37,170 bases of DNA. Origin: an uncultured Lentisphaeria bacterium (GTDB taxonomy: Bacteria > Verrucomicrobiota > Lentisphaeria > Victivallales > Victivallaceae). The notes under the pieces are model-generated. The model did not search any database and was not told the origin of the DNA. It was given only the letters and a program-made list of their open reading frames with translations. Made by a program: the position numbers and the translations under genes. Where the stretch lies: the NCBI GenBank assembly GCA_903831825.1, contig CAIKZE010000179.1:1-37170 (forward strand), written 5' to 3'. Of the stretch, positions 1 to 8,449 are shown piece by piece. Numbering within the stretch: position 1 is the first letter of the stretch; every line of letters starts with the position of its first letter.

Positions 1-24
1 CCCGAGCGTTTAGAGGCATCTCCA

Positions 25-80
25 GTATGGCGTTTTTGCCAAAAACGCATCCCCAGCCAGTTTTGGCAAAACTGGCATAC
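25..80. repeat. BIME-like double hairpin, copy 1
   Basis: Two near-perfect hairpins lie back to back. The first is GGCGTTTTTG with CAAAAACGC (29-48) and the second is GCCAGTTTTG with CAAAACTGGC (56-76). The unit is bracketed by GTAT at 25-28 and ATAC at 77-80, so each hairpin carries the same four-base foot in inverted orientation. This is the architecture of paired REP units (BIMEs). A second copy follows at 143-199 and a reverse-oriented copy at 25238-25294. Confidence 0.75.
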
Positions 81-142
81 TGTTTCCGTACATTTTGGAC
101 ACATACGGAGCAAAGCATCCCGAGCGTTTAGAGGCATCTCCA

Positions 143-199
143 GTATGGCGTTTTTGCCAAAAACGCCTCAACCAGCCAGTTTTGGCAAAACTGGCATAC
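143..199. repeat. BIME-like double hairpin, copy 2
   Basis: This is the same unit as 25-80, again bounded by GTAT and ATAC. The two palindromes are conserved while the spacer between them differs (a one-base length change). The preceding 24 bases (119-142) also match bases 1-24, so the duplicated segment extends left of the hairpins. Confidence 0.75.
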
Positions 200-365
200 T
201 TTTTCCTTTCCAACATTTCCGAGCCGTTGGAGTGTCGTTGAGCAGAGCGGTTTTCATTTCTTCACTTTTCTCTCCAGCAGTCGCGGGACCCGCCAAGAGG
301 GGCGCACTTTTCTTGCTTTTTCATTTCCGAGGAATTAGAGACCCATTGTGCATATCGTTTTTATA

Positions 366-393
366 ATTTTCAACTTTCAATTTTCAACTTTCA
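366..393. repeat. Short tandem repeat, 14 bp x 2
   Basis: Two perfect head-to-tail copies of attttcaactttca lie in an AT-rich gene-free stretch. No function can be read from it. Confidence 0.7.
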
Positions 394-605
394 ATTAATC
401 AATAATCCCCCATTTTAAAATTATAAAATTTAAATCAAAGTCTACATATATAGAGAATTTGTCAATTCAAACTATAGAAATAAGTTCAAATAATGCCGTA
501 AAATGAATTTTTGAAAGTCAGGCTTTTTTCGGCAGAAATCTGGTTAACCGCGAAACGTTGGTCGCCTGGAGGTCGAAAAACTCATTGGGGCGCGGCTATG
601 CCGGG

Positions 606-883
606 CTAATACCGATTCGCAATCTTAAAGCCAGTAAAGACAAGAGCAATTTTGAGAATTATTTGGGAATGCCGACGGAAGCCCGATATGAATATCGGGG
701 GACGGAGACATTTCCCAATAAACTCAAAAGGGCCTTGCCGCGGAGCGGTTGCGTTTTCGCCATACAGGCTACGTGCCGTATGAGTTCCGTCGCTACCCTG
801 GTAGCGCCAGCCCCATCCGGCCCATCCCGGCAAAGACGAAATTCGCAATCTTTACTGGCTTTGAGATTGCGAATCGGTATTAG
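606..883. mobile_element. MITE-like element A (278 bp, 35-bp terminal inverted repeats)
   Basis: Bases 606-640 and 849-883 are inverted repeats matching at 34 of 35 positions, with outer ends CTAATACCGATTCGC. No transposase or other coding sequence lies between them. Internal hairpins are CCCGATAT/ATATCGGG (682-699), CCGC/GCGG (738-748) and CGCTACC/GGTAGCG (791-806). The right arm has a further internal palindrome, attcgcaatc at 841-850 paired with 864-873. Element B at 10566-10840 has the same three hairpins in the same order but different termini. Target-site duplications are not evident. Length and structure fit a non-autonomous inverted-repeat element; a structured RNA gene is the alternative. 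Confidence 0.65.
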
Positions 884-986
884 TTCATATATCATGGCGC
901 AAATCATTTTCCGCACATCAATATTTGCTGCAGCAATCGGACAGTTCAGGCAAAAATCAACCCTGATCGTCAATACACGCAATTAA

Positions 987-3572
987 TTACTTTTTTTCGC
1001 CCGCAAATATTATATCGCCAAAGGCTTCATTGTCGGAGAAATTAATAGTTTCCATATTGGGTGACCAGAGATGATATTCGATTCTTTTCACTTTAGGTAT
1101 ATGATGCTCTCTTCCAAAATTTCCGTACCATACAGTACCAACTGACGGCGTTGATATGTTCAATGTGCCGAAAGGTATTTTTACAACTGATATCCATTTT
1201 CTATTCTGTTCATCAATTGTGTTTTTGTATTCCCACTTGCCGTTCCATGTTGGATCATCCTTGCCGTAACTCGGATCAAGTGGAGAACGCTTCTTGCTGT
1301 TCAGCGCGTCATATCTGGAATTATCTACAGGATTGAATATCAGATGGTAATTAATTTCTTTGCCCGCAAGCGGATCTAGAAAAATTTCGATGCATTCCTG
1401 CTGCCAGCACGGACCGTCGTATCCGGCAGGGACAATTTCCAGTTTGGAATCAGGAAGCGATGCGTCAAAAGCAAGATAAAGATTGTCATCATCATAAAGG
1501 AGTTTCATTTGAGTTTTCCGGGTGGAATTTCCCATTTGCACTTCGCCAATATTTTCAAACGGGACGTTCTTCCATGCGCCGCTTTCGAGCTGTCCATCCA
1601 TCGCAACAGCTTCTGACGCTTTATAAACAGTAACTTGTTTCCTGAGAGTGCCAGGCAATATTTTGCTGTCTTTCATCTGTTTTATATTCCACGTCAGCGG
1701 AGAATTAATCGGCGCGATCAGGCGGCCATTTACCATAACCATGTCCTTAGGGGAATTTCCCAGAAATTTTATATCCGGCCACCCATCGATTTTTTTCATA
1801 TTGCCTTTTTCATCATAATACGAATTTATCATTGCATTGCGCTTTTCTATAAATTCGCCAAGCTTATCAAAATAAGGCTGGCTTGGATTTATTTTGTAAG
1901 CGTTGTATAAGTGCAGGATGGATGCAAGATTCTTAAGGTAGTCAAATTCTGCGCGAACCAATTGAATGCGCTTTTTTATCTTCTCTGTATCGGCGGACTT
2001 TTCCGCGGCCTGGAGGTTTTTTTCCATGACATCGATAATATCAGGAGAATAATTGTAGGTTATCATAATCCTGGGGTTGGCGGACAGCAGATTGTGCTGT
2101 ACTTCGTCCGCAGAGACGCCTATAAATTTTTCCACGGAAGAATAGAGTTCGAGACGCTCGTTGAAAGTATCGAAAAATTTCTTCATCGGCACATCGGCTT
2201 TACCGTATGCAGCCTTGCAGAACTCTTCAACAAGCATTTCGGCTCCGGGGATTTTATCCGAGTTTTCAAACGAACGGCCGAATGTGTAATAAGCCGGCCC
2301 TTCAAGACCGAATAGTTCGCCAAAGCCGCATTTATATATGCCTTTTACACTATTTTTCACAAAAAGCTCCGCCTGATTTCTGCAATATAGCGGAGTGCGC
2401 CGGGGAGTAAATCCTACCCTCTGATAATCGCCCCAGTTGTAAATGTATGCCATGAACCCCTGTGGCACTTTATAATCTTTCCATTTCGCAAAAGACTCCG
2501 GCGAGTATGAACAAAGTTCAATCATCACATTTTCAGGAAATTCTTTGAAAGTGGCCGGCGGATTCAACGTAAAAGCATAGGCTAAGATCACTACTTTCTT
2601 GCCGGGTCTGTCTTTCAATAAGCGTTCAGCCAGCTTTCTGTGATGTATCCAGAGTTTTTCACGTTCATCCGAAGTGCCGAAAAGTTTTGCGCATTCAGTA
2701 CATTCACAAGGGATATAACCATCTGTCTGTCCAAGTTCAACACCGTCATATCCGAGGTCAAGCCATTTAAGCATTTCGGCGTAAATCATATCCTGTACTT
2801 TGGGATTTGATATGCAGAGATGATTTGATGCGGAATTGCGTTTATTGCCAATCAGCGCAAAAAATTCGGGGTGACTTTTGCCGTATTCAGCCTTGGGAAC
2901 CGCCGCATAGTAGGAATGGCCGCCATATAATTTGAATGCGTTGCATGGATAATGATTATTGGCTATATCATAAAACAGTTCCGTCGGTCTGCCGACATTA
3001 AAAAGCAGTAAGGGTTTTTTGTTTATATTCAAGTCTGCCGGACATGATATGACAGACTGTTTGGCTGTCTCAATTCCATTCGCGCCAGGAAGCAGGAATT
3101 TCACTCCGGCATTATCCTGCAGGAACAGGGTTACAGCCTTCACGGTACCCAGTATATAGCTCGTATAATGAATATTTTTGGGGTCAGGCACATTGGGGCG
3201 ATCTGCTCCGGCAAGAATAATATTTTTCCCGACAGTTTTATTGACATAAGTCCAGTTTTCCATTTTTTCAGTATCAATGCCATTGGCCTTGGCAAAAATG
3301 GTATTTCCTATGAATACTGCCGGTTGGGTTTTGTCATATTGGGACTCTTTAACTATCGGCAGACTGACGCCGGCAGCTTCAATTATACAGTTTTGAAGAA
3401 GTTTGGCGGAAACGTTTATAAAACCATCAATATTTTTATCTTTTCCATTCTCCGGAACTACAATCTGGTAATCAGATTTTCCGTCCTTTACTACTTCGAT
3501 ATCCGCAGCGCCGCAAAGGGTGCAGACGGCAGACAATAAAGCTATTCCGGTTAACAACATTTTTTTTATCAT
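987..3572 (-). CDS. Secreted DUF4838-family protein with C-terminal CBM9-like domain (paralogue 2)
   Basis: This 861-residue protein has an N-terminal signal peptide (MIKKMLLTGIALLSAV..., cleavage probably just before ADIEV), so it is exported. Residues about 30-180 resemble the N-terminal alpha/beta domain seen in GH67-like and DUF4838 proteins. The central block carries the DUF4838 signature LGQTDGYIPCECTEC. The last 200 residues (from about VYKASEAVAMDG) look like a family-9-type carbohydrate-binding/DOMON domain. The family is generally regarded as glycoside-hydrolase-like, but the substrate is not known. The neighbour at 3600-6143 is a clear full-length paralogue 27 bp upstream, so the two are probably co-transcribed. 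The start is supported by AGAGGA about 8 bases upstream. Enzymatic activity is inference. Confidence 0.85.
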   Translation of the reverse strand: MIKKMLLTGIALLSAVCTLCGAADIEVVKDGKSDYQIVVPENGKDKNIDGFINVSAKLLQNCIIEAAGVSLPIVKESQYDKTQPAVFIGNTIFAKANGIDTEKMENWTYVNKTVGKNIILAGADRPNVPDPKNIHYTSYILGTVKAVTLFLQDNAGVKFLLPGANGIETAKQSVISCPADLNINKKPLLLFNVGRPTELFYDIANNHYPCNAFKLYGGHSYYAAVPKAEYGKSHPEFFALIGNKRNSASNHLCISNPKVQDMIYAEMLKWLDLGYDGVELGQTDGYIPCECTECAKLFGTSDEREKLWIHHRKLAERLLKDRPGKKVVILAYAFTLNPPATFKEFPENVMIELCSYSPESFAKWKDYKVPQGFMAYIYNWGDYQRVGFTPRRTPLYCRNQAELFVKNSVKGIYKCGFGELFGLEGPAYYTFGRSFENSDKIPGAEMLVEEFCKAAYGKADVPMKKFFDTFNERLELYSSVEKFIGVSADEVQHNLLSANPRIMITYNYSPDIIDVMEKNLQAAEKSADTEKIKKRIQLVRAEFDYLKNLASILHLYNAYKINPSQPYFDKLGEFIEKRNAMINSYYDEKGNMKKIDGWPDIKFLGNSPKDMVMVNGRLIAPINSPLTWNIKQMKDSKILPGTLRKQVTVYKASEAVAMDGQLESGAWKNVPFENIGEVQMGNSTRKTQMKLLYDDDNLYLAFDASLPDSKLEIVPAGYDGPCWQQECIEIFLDPLAGKEINYHLIFNPVDNSRYDALNSKKRSPLDPSYGKDDPTWNGKWEYKNTIDEQNRKWISVVKIPFGTLNISTPSVGTVWYGNFGREHHIPKVKRIEYHLWSPNMETINFSDNEAFGDIIFAGEKK

Positions 3573-3599
3573 ATGAAGATTCCTCTGCTGTTTTATAAA

Positions 3600-6143
3600 T
3601 TATTTAAAAATAATCTTTCCCATTACGTCATAGCGGTTGCGCCATGTTTTCCAGTAAATATTCGGTTCCCATATAAAGTTAATCTGTTCTGTCCCCATGG
3701 AAACGCCCCTTAAAAAATTGCCGTACCACACGTCCCCGCTCCGGGGAACGGTTTTGAAAATTGAAAAAGGTATTTTATATTCGGCTGTAATACTGCCGCG
3801 TAACTCATCAATTTTCCATGCAATATTAACTTGCTTATCAAGCGTGATTACGTTGAATTCATTGGGTGCTTCAGGATTTTCTATTTTAACTCTTTTATAT
3901 GTCGAGGCAAGCGTATTGGGATAGCCGCCGGGAAACATGTATGTTTCCTCAAGCGTTTTCGCAGGCCCGAAGAACACACTGAAAGAATTTTTAATCTTCT
4001 TTTCATCCCATTTTGCGGGTATGTATTTTTTACATTTAAAAAGGACATAAAGCGCAGTCTCGTCATAGGCTAACTGAACGCTTGTTTCCGGCGTTTCTAG
4101 CGCCTTGTTCATAAATAACTCCACAAATTTCTGAGGTTCAGCTTTCTGCCATACCGCCTCGTCCGGAATCCCGTCAAGCTTTATTGGCGTGGAAGATTTC
4201 ACTGCCTTTATTTCTCTTGCGCCTGGAATAAAATTCATCTTCCTGAAAAATGCCGTATCCCAGTCGTATGGAGTTTTAAGTATACATTTCAAGCGTCCGC
4301 CGGTCTTCAATGTGGCGGGCGGAACAGCATCAAAAGACCTGCAGCCCTCATAATCCGCAATATTATTCTCTTTATTGGCAGAAGTTTTTAACGAATTTAT
4401 AAAATTATTACGCGCATCAACAGCATCAAGCAAAGCATCAAAAACTCTCTTGTCCGTATTTTTATTGTATTTATCGAAAAGTTCAGCAACCAGCGCAGTC
4501 CTTTTGAGATATTCAAATTCCAGTTTTACTATTTTTATCCTGGCAATTTCTTTTTTATCTTTGGCGAGATTGGATGCTTCATCAAGACACGACTGCATTT
4601 TTGCTACTGCATCAGATGGATAACGAAGGGACAGAATCTTCACATTGCTCTGCATGTCAGTGATTTTTCCATCAAGCAGGTTTTTGTCATTCCAGTTTAC
4701 CTGGTCCTCGAAGTCCATATATATTTTAAGTCTTTCGTGCAGAAGCGCAAAAAACTCTTTCATCGGCTTTGATGAATCAGGATAAGCAAAATCGCAAAAT
4801 TCATTTGCAAGCGCCGCCGGGTCTCGCGTTGAATCTTCAAGAAGTTTACCGTAAGTATAATACACTGGTCCTTCCAAACCATGAAGCTCCCCGAATCCGC
4901 AACGGTATATTCCCCATATGTTATTCTTCTTGAATATTTCGATTTGCGGTTTGCAGAATTCAGGAGCATGCTTCGGGGTAAAACCCTCTGTTCTGTAAAA
5001 CCCCCAGTTATATATGTAAACCGTAAAGCCGCCAGGCACTTTATAGTCTTTCCATTTAGCCAGGAATTCAGGAGAATAAGCGCATAATTCGACAATGACA
5101 TTGGAAGAAAAGTCTTTGAATGTTTCAGGCGGAATTTCGGTTAGTTCATAGCTTAAGATCACGACTTTTTTACCGGGGCGGTCTTTCAGCAGGCGTTCAG
5201 CCATGTTTTTATGCATAATCCATAGTTTTTCACTAAAACTTTTAACCCCGTAAAGAGCAACGCATTTCTCGCACTCACAGGGAATAAAACCATCACTCTG
5301 ACCGAGTTGCGCGTATTCATAACCTTCATCCAGTTTATGCAAAAGTTCTTTATATATCAACGCTTGAACATCGGGATTTGAAAGACAATACTGAGGACGG
5401 GTTTCATGGGTATAACGCTTGCCCTTGACAAGAGCAAAATATTCAGGATGTTCTTTGAAATACTTGTCCTGAGGTATGGCGGCAGTATGCGAATGACCGC
5501 CATATGAACCGTACCTGACCGTCGGGTAAAAGTTATTCGCGATGTCGTAATTCATGTCGCGTGCCCGACCAATACAGTATTTGAAAAGGTCTGTTTTGCG
5601 AATATTAAGTGCTGAGGGTAATTCGATTTCGGCCTTTTTTTGCACTGCGATGCCATTGGGGCCTGGAATTACAAAACGGGTTCCGCAATATTCTTCGAGA
5701 AAACTGGTTACTGCCTTTACCGTACCCAGTTCATATGAGGTGTAACTTTTATCCGCATGTTTACCAGCAACATCTTTGCCGATCAAAATAATATCCTTCC
5801 CGGAAGTCTTGATCACATATTCCCATGCTGCCAGCGTCTCTGCATTGATGCCGCTTGATGACGCCTTAACTGTATCACCAATGTATATGCCGGGCTTGGT
5901 CTTTATTGCTTTGCTTTCTTCCAATACCGGCAGTGCCGCCCCTGTAGATTCCTGGATGCAGTTCTTCAGAAGATTGGCGGATTGTTCCCAGAAATTACTC
6001 AACAGCGGATTTTTAGCTTTGTCCGGGATTACTATCTGGTAATCTGATTTGCCGGCAACGGCTATTTTAAGTTGAGCTGATGCGATTAAGGGAGAAACCC
6101 AAAATAAACAAAACAGAATGACGAAGAGATGCTTGATAGCCAT
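3600..6143 (-). CDS. Secreted DUF4838-family protein with C-terminal CBM9-like domain (paralogue 1)
   Basis: This 847-residue protein has a signal peptide (MAIKHLFVILFCLFWVSPLIASA), cut probably after ASA. It follows the downstream paralogue along its length. Shared landmarks are VTSFLEEYCGTRFVIPGPNG, the tyrosine/histidine segment YGGHSHTAAIP, and LGQSDGFIPCECEKC. The C-terminal part from about KLDGIPDEAVWQKAEP is CBM9/DOMON-like. The predicted location is periplasm or cell exterior. It sits between the pseudopilin gene upstream (110-bp gap) and the second DUF4838 gene downstream. AAAGGA lies 8 bases before the ATG. Two tandem paralogues with diverged sequence suggest related but distinct ligands; this is inference. 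A short decayed homologue lies at 8296-8362. Confidence 0.85.
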   Translation of the reverse strand: MAIKHLFVILFCLFWVSPLIASAQLKIAVAGKSDYQIVIPDKAKNPLLSNFWEQSANLLKNCIQESTGAALPVLEESKAIKTKPGIYIGDTVKASSSGINAETLAAWEYVIKTSGKDIILIGKDVAGKHADKSYTSYELGTVKAVTSFLEEYCGTRFVIPGPNGIAVQKKAEIELPSALNIRKTDLFKYCIGRARDMNYDIANNFYPTVRYGSYGGHSHTAAIPQDKYFKEHPEYFALVKGKRYTHETRPQYCLSNPDVQALIYKELLHKLDEGYEYAQLGQSDGFIPCECEKCVALYGVKSFSEKLWIMHKNMAERLLKDRPGKKVVILSYELTEIPPETFKDFSSNVIVELCAYSPEFLAKWKDYKVPGGFTVYIYNWGFYRTEGFTPKHAPEFCKPQIEIFKKNNIWGIYRCGFGELHGLEGPVYYTYGKLLEDSTRDPAALANEFCDFAYPDSSKPMKEFFALLHERLKIYMDFEDQVNWNDKNLLDGKITDMQSNVKILSLRYPSDAVAKMQSCLDEASNLAKDKKEIARIKIVKLEFEYLKRTALVAELFDKYNKNTDKRVFDALLDAVDARNNFINSLKTSANKENNIADYEGCRSFDAVPPATLKTGGRLKCILKTPYDWDTAFFRKMNFIPGAREIKAVKSSTPIKLDGIPDEAVWQKAEPQKFVELFMNKALETPETSVQLAYDETALYVLFKCKKYIPAKWDEKKIKNSFSVFFGPAKTLEETYMFPGGYPNTLASTYKRVKIENPEAPNEFNVITLDKQVNIAWKIDELRGSITAEYKIPFSIFKTVPRSGDVWYGNFLRGVSMGTEQINFIWEPNIYWKTWRNRYDVMGKIIFK

Positions 6144-6253
6144 GAAATTATCCTTTTATTAATTTTAATATTTAGCGTTCCCCTCCGGATCGGGATTCCC
6201 GTTCCCGCAGACACCCGCAGCCGTCACGACGTTGAAACTCAGCTATATCGGCT

Positions 6254-7030
6254 TTATGGCAATGTGGCCGGGTCTTTTGCGATCGGGCTCCAAAAATAGT
6301 ATTTGACCATAGCGAATGTCCAGCCTACTGTAGTTTCATCTGGAATAGTGCCATAATTTTTATTTGCAAGATGACCATCCGCAAAAGCAACATTGGCGCT
6401 GTTTGTAAATATAGTGCGACCGCCGCCATGACGATAGCCGATTACGGCGCGGGTGGCGGATTTGGTTTGTGCATACTCGTCTACCCATGATCCTATTAGA
6501 TTTGCGTCGCCGCCGCCTGCGTCGGCGACTAAACATGTTTCAGAGGGTTTCATAAAGCCGCTTACTTTTCTCAGAACTTGTTTAGTAATTGCATAAGGCG
6601 CGGTGGTGCCTACTCCGGAGTTTGCAATTAGACTATTATAGCCGTAAGAGGGAAGCGTAAGCGTCGAGTCCGCCGCCAGGGTAGGACAATTCAGCGGATG
6701 GCGGAGCGTCGGGGATACCCATCCATAATATATCCCGGAACCGGATTTGACCGTTTTAAGATACGGTTGGAGAAACCCCTCGCCCTGGCTCGCGCTGTTC
6801 CAAAACTTATTCGGACTTACGCCATTAGTTCTTCCTGTCGGCAGATTATCGCTGTAATCAATAGTGTAAAACTGGAATGCCTGGCTGAGTTGTTTCAAGT
6901 TATTGCCGCATTCCGCCGTTCTGGCTTTTTCCCGCGCTTTATTCAGCGCCGGCAGCAACATTGAGGCCAATATTGCGATGATGGCGATGACCACAAGCAA
7001 TTCTACGAGCGTAAACCATAACTTTTTCAT
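6254..7030 (-). CDS. H-X9-DG type pseudopilin (type II/IV secretion-like prepilin)
   Basis: This 258-residue protein has a class III signal: a short basic leader MKKLW, then [20 protein letters not shown], with glutamate at position 5 of the mature protein, so a prepilin peptidase should cut before the phenylalanine. The helix continues as [11 protein letters not shown], standard in this family. The C-terminal globular part ends with a histidine-glycine segment (RHGGG) and NVAFADGH, the H-X9-DG type signature common in Planctomycetes and Lentisphaerae. The strong ribosome site AAGGGAG lies 7-8 bases before the ATG. It sits 23 bp after the regulator and upstream of two secreted DUF4838 proteins, implying a job in the same module. 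A secretion or adhesion role is inference. Confidence 0.88.
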   Translation of the reverse strand: MKKLWFTLVELLVVIAIIAILASMLLPALNKAREKARTAECGNNLKQLSQAFQFYTIDYSDNLPTGRTNGVSPNKFWNSASQGEGFLQPYLKTVKSGSGIYYGWVSPTLRHPLNCPTLAADSTLTLPSYGYNSLIANSGVGTTAPYAITKQVLRKVSGFMKPSETCLVADAGGGDANLIGSWVDEYAQTKSATRAVIGYRHGGGRTIFTNSANVAFADGHLANKNYGTIPDETTVGWTFAMVKYYFWSPIAKDPATLP

Positions 7031-7053
7031 TTATGAATCTCCCTTTATTTAGT

Positions 7054-8145
7054 TTATTGGGGTTCCGTGCTTTGTCTTTTAATTAGTTTAAACGGCTTCA
7101 ATCGTAATTTACCATTTCCAGTAACCGGGTCGAACCATTTTTTCGGTTCCTGGAGCATTTCCACTGCCATTTCCGCGAATTTGGAGTAGCCGTAATCAAT
7201 GGTTGAGAGCGGCGGGTTCAGCATCCGCGCATCCGGATAACCGCAAATACCCATTACCGCAACATCCTCGGGGATACGGAGTTTTAATTCATTCAGCGCA
7301 TCATACACGTAGATCGCGTAGAAATCGGAAAAACATAGAATTGCCGTCGGCCTGAGTGGGTTTGAATAAAAGAACTTGACTGTTTCAATAATGTCTTGCT
7401 GATTAAAACCTGTTATGCGAATCAGGTTTTCATCGGGACTGGCGTGATATTTTTTCAGTAATTGTAAAGTTTCAGGTAAAGAATAATTTCGGAACCCGCC
7501 AATGGGATGCCCGATCATCGCGATCCGCCGGTGACCGAGCCCGGTCAGATATGCAATTGCCGCCTCCCAACTGTCTCTTTTGGAAACAGAGATGCAGGCA
7601 AGTCCGGTATTTTTCGCATCATCTATCCTGCCGTGGACAATCACTATCGGAACTCCGGCAGATCTCATTCTTGCCAGAATCGGTTCTTCCTGTTTTGTAA
7701 AGTTGGACATCAAAGCCACGATGCCGACAATATGGTTGGATTGAGCAAATTTCCGGATATCGGATTCGGAAAACATATTTAACGCGGTATTGGTCGTGAT
7801 AAATGCCTTTAATTGTTTTTCTGTAGCACAGCGGGCTATTTCCGGCACAATATAATTCGCCGGCTCTTCAAAACCGTTGATAGCATTATGAATTACCATG
7901 ATGGTAGCTACATCTGAAGATGCTCTGTCAGGATAAACAAACGTACCTTTACCGCGGATCCGTTTGATATATCCATCCAACTCCAGCCGATCAAGCGAAG
8001 ATCGCAAAGTAATCCGCGCCACGCCCAGTTCCTGCGCTAATTCAACTTCGCGCGGCAACCTCTTGCCGGAAGGAAATTTCCCGGAAGTAATATTCTGCTT
8101 CAGATTCCGGTAAATTTGATCTTTTTTAAATTCCAACGCTTCCAT
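7054..8145 (-). CDS. GntR-type HTH / LacI-type sensor transcriptional regulator
   Basis: This 363-residue protein has an N-terminal winged helix of GntR type (about residues 8-75, with PSGKRLPREVELAQELGVAR and TLRSSLDRLELDGYIKRIRG). It is followed by a periplasmic-binding-protein-like LacI/GalR sensor domain (about 80-355; LGHRRIAMIGHP, AILCFSDFYAIYVYDAL, STIDYGYSKFAEMAVEML). This fusion resembles AraR-type sugar regulators. It is the first gene of the minus-strand operon with the pseudopilin and the two DUF4838 genes. Its own promoter carries two copies of a 17-bp element overlapping the -35 and -10, so autoregulation is likely. The ligand is unknown; a mono- or oligosaccharide is the reasonable guess. 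Confidence 0.9.
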   Translation of the reverse strand: MEALEFKKDQIYRNLKQNITSGKFPSGKRLPREVELAQELGVARITLRSSLDRLELDGYIKRIRGKGTFVYPDRASSDVATIMVIHNAINGFEEPANYIVPEIARCATEKQLKAFITTNTALNMFSESDIRKFAQSNHIVGIVALMSNFTKQEEPILARMRSAGVPIVIVHGRIDDAKNTGLACISVSKRDSWEAAIAYLTGLGHRRIAMIGHPIGGFRNYSLPETLQLLKKYHASPDENLIRITGFNQQDIIETVKFFYSNPLRPTAILCFSDFYAIYVYDALNELKLRIPEDVAVMGICGYPDARMLNPPLSTIDYGYSKFAEMAVEMLQEPKKWFDPVTGNGKLRLKPFKLIKRQSTEPQ

Positions 8146-8170
8146 TGCAGCAACCTGCTTTATTATTTAT

Positions 8171-8228
8171 AGGTACTATCTGGTATTATATGTGATCAAA
8201 TCAAAAAAGTCAATACCTGACAGTACCT
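8171..8228 (-). promoter_or_regulatory. Operon promoter with two inverted operator copies
   Basis: On the minus strand, TTGACT (8208-8213) and TATAAT (8185-8190) are separated by exactly 17 bases, close to the sigma-70 consensus. Two copies of AATACCWGAYAGTACCT occur in opposite orientation. One is at 8171-8187 (minus), overlapping the -10 and probable start point. The other is at 8212-8228 (plus), touching the -35. Their placement suggests repression by the adjacent GntR/LacI-type regulator. Each site contains a TACC(T/A)GA...TACCT direct repeat of 10-bp period. Confidence 0.75.
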
Positions 8229-8295
8229 GAAAACATAAAAAAGCATTTTTTTGTAATGCCTCGGTAGTCACGTCCCTGGCCGATGCAGTATTAAA

Positions 8296-8362
8296 AAAAG
8301 GCGGATTTACAAATATTCAGATTCTATTTGGATCTTTTTGCACTGCGATACCATTGGGGCCT
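8296..8362 (-). pseudogene. Decayed fragment of a DUF4838-family gene
   Basis: Read on the minus strand, this stretch encodes PGPNGIAVQK, identical to a peptide in the 3600-6143 protein (VIPGPNGIAVQKK), then runs into an in-frame stop and a weak FVNPPF-like continuation. The DNA around 8335-8362 is almost identical to 5638-5665. The remnant has no start and is about 67 bases long. It marks a former extra paralogue or a recombination scar upstream of the regulator. Confidence 0.6.
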
Positions 8363-8392
8363 GGGTCAGGCGACCAGCGCGACCAGGGGAAT

Positions 8393-8434
8393 AAAAAACT
8401 CCCGGAACTTTTACAGCGCCGGGAGTTTTTATTT
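8393..8434. terminator. Bidirectional intrinsic terminator after transketolase
   Basis: The inverted repeat AAAAAACTCCCGG (8393-8405) and CCGGGAGTTTTT (8419-8430) leaves T-runs on both strands. It lies 16 bases past the transketolase stop codon on the minus strand and fits rho-independent termination of that transcript. Confidence 0.85.
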
Positions 8435-8449
8435 TACAATACTGCTGGG

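Larger units (their letters stand above)
1..605. other. Gene-free repeat region at left edge
   Basis: I find no credible gene here. The first 200 bases are two direct copies (offset about 118) of a segment holding paired hairpins. Positions 205-255 and 318-356 resemble the dispersed core element that is abundant near 25 kb and 36 kb (a CCGAG...TTGGAG block followed by TTGAGCA-like sequence). Positions 366-393 are two exact 14-bp tandem units (attttcaactttca). From 395 to 480 the DNA is strongly AT-rich with no recognisable signal. The short open frames across this stretch are by-products of the repeats. Confidence 0.75.

Noticed and set aside
145-366. Open frame of 73 codons on the plus strand.
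   Set aside because: It begins inside a hairpin unit and is composed of repeat sequence.
558-986. Open frame of 142 codons on the plus strand.
   Set aside because: It lies across MITE-like element A including both terminal repeats; no ribosome site and no family resemblance.
6180-6220. Possible terminator between the pseudopilin and DUF4838 genes.
   Set aside because: Only short CGGGA/TCCCG pairings and no T-run on the minus strand; the genes are probably co-transcribed.
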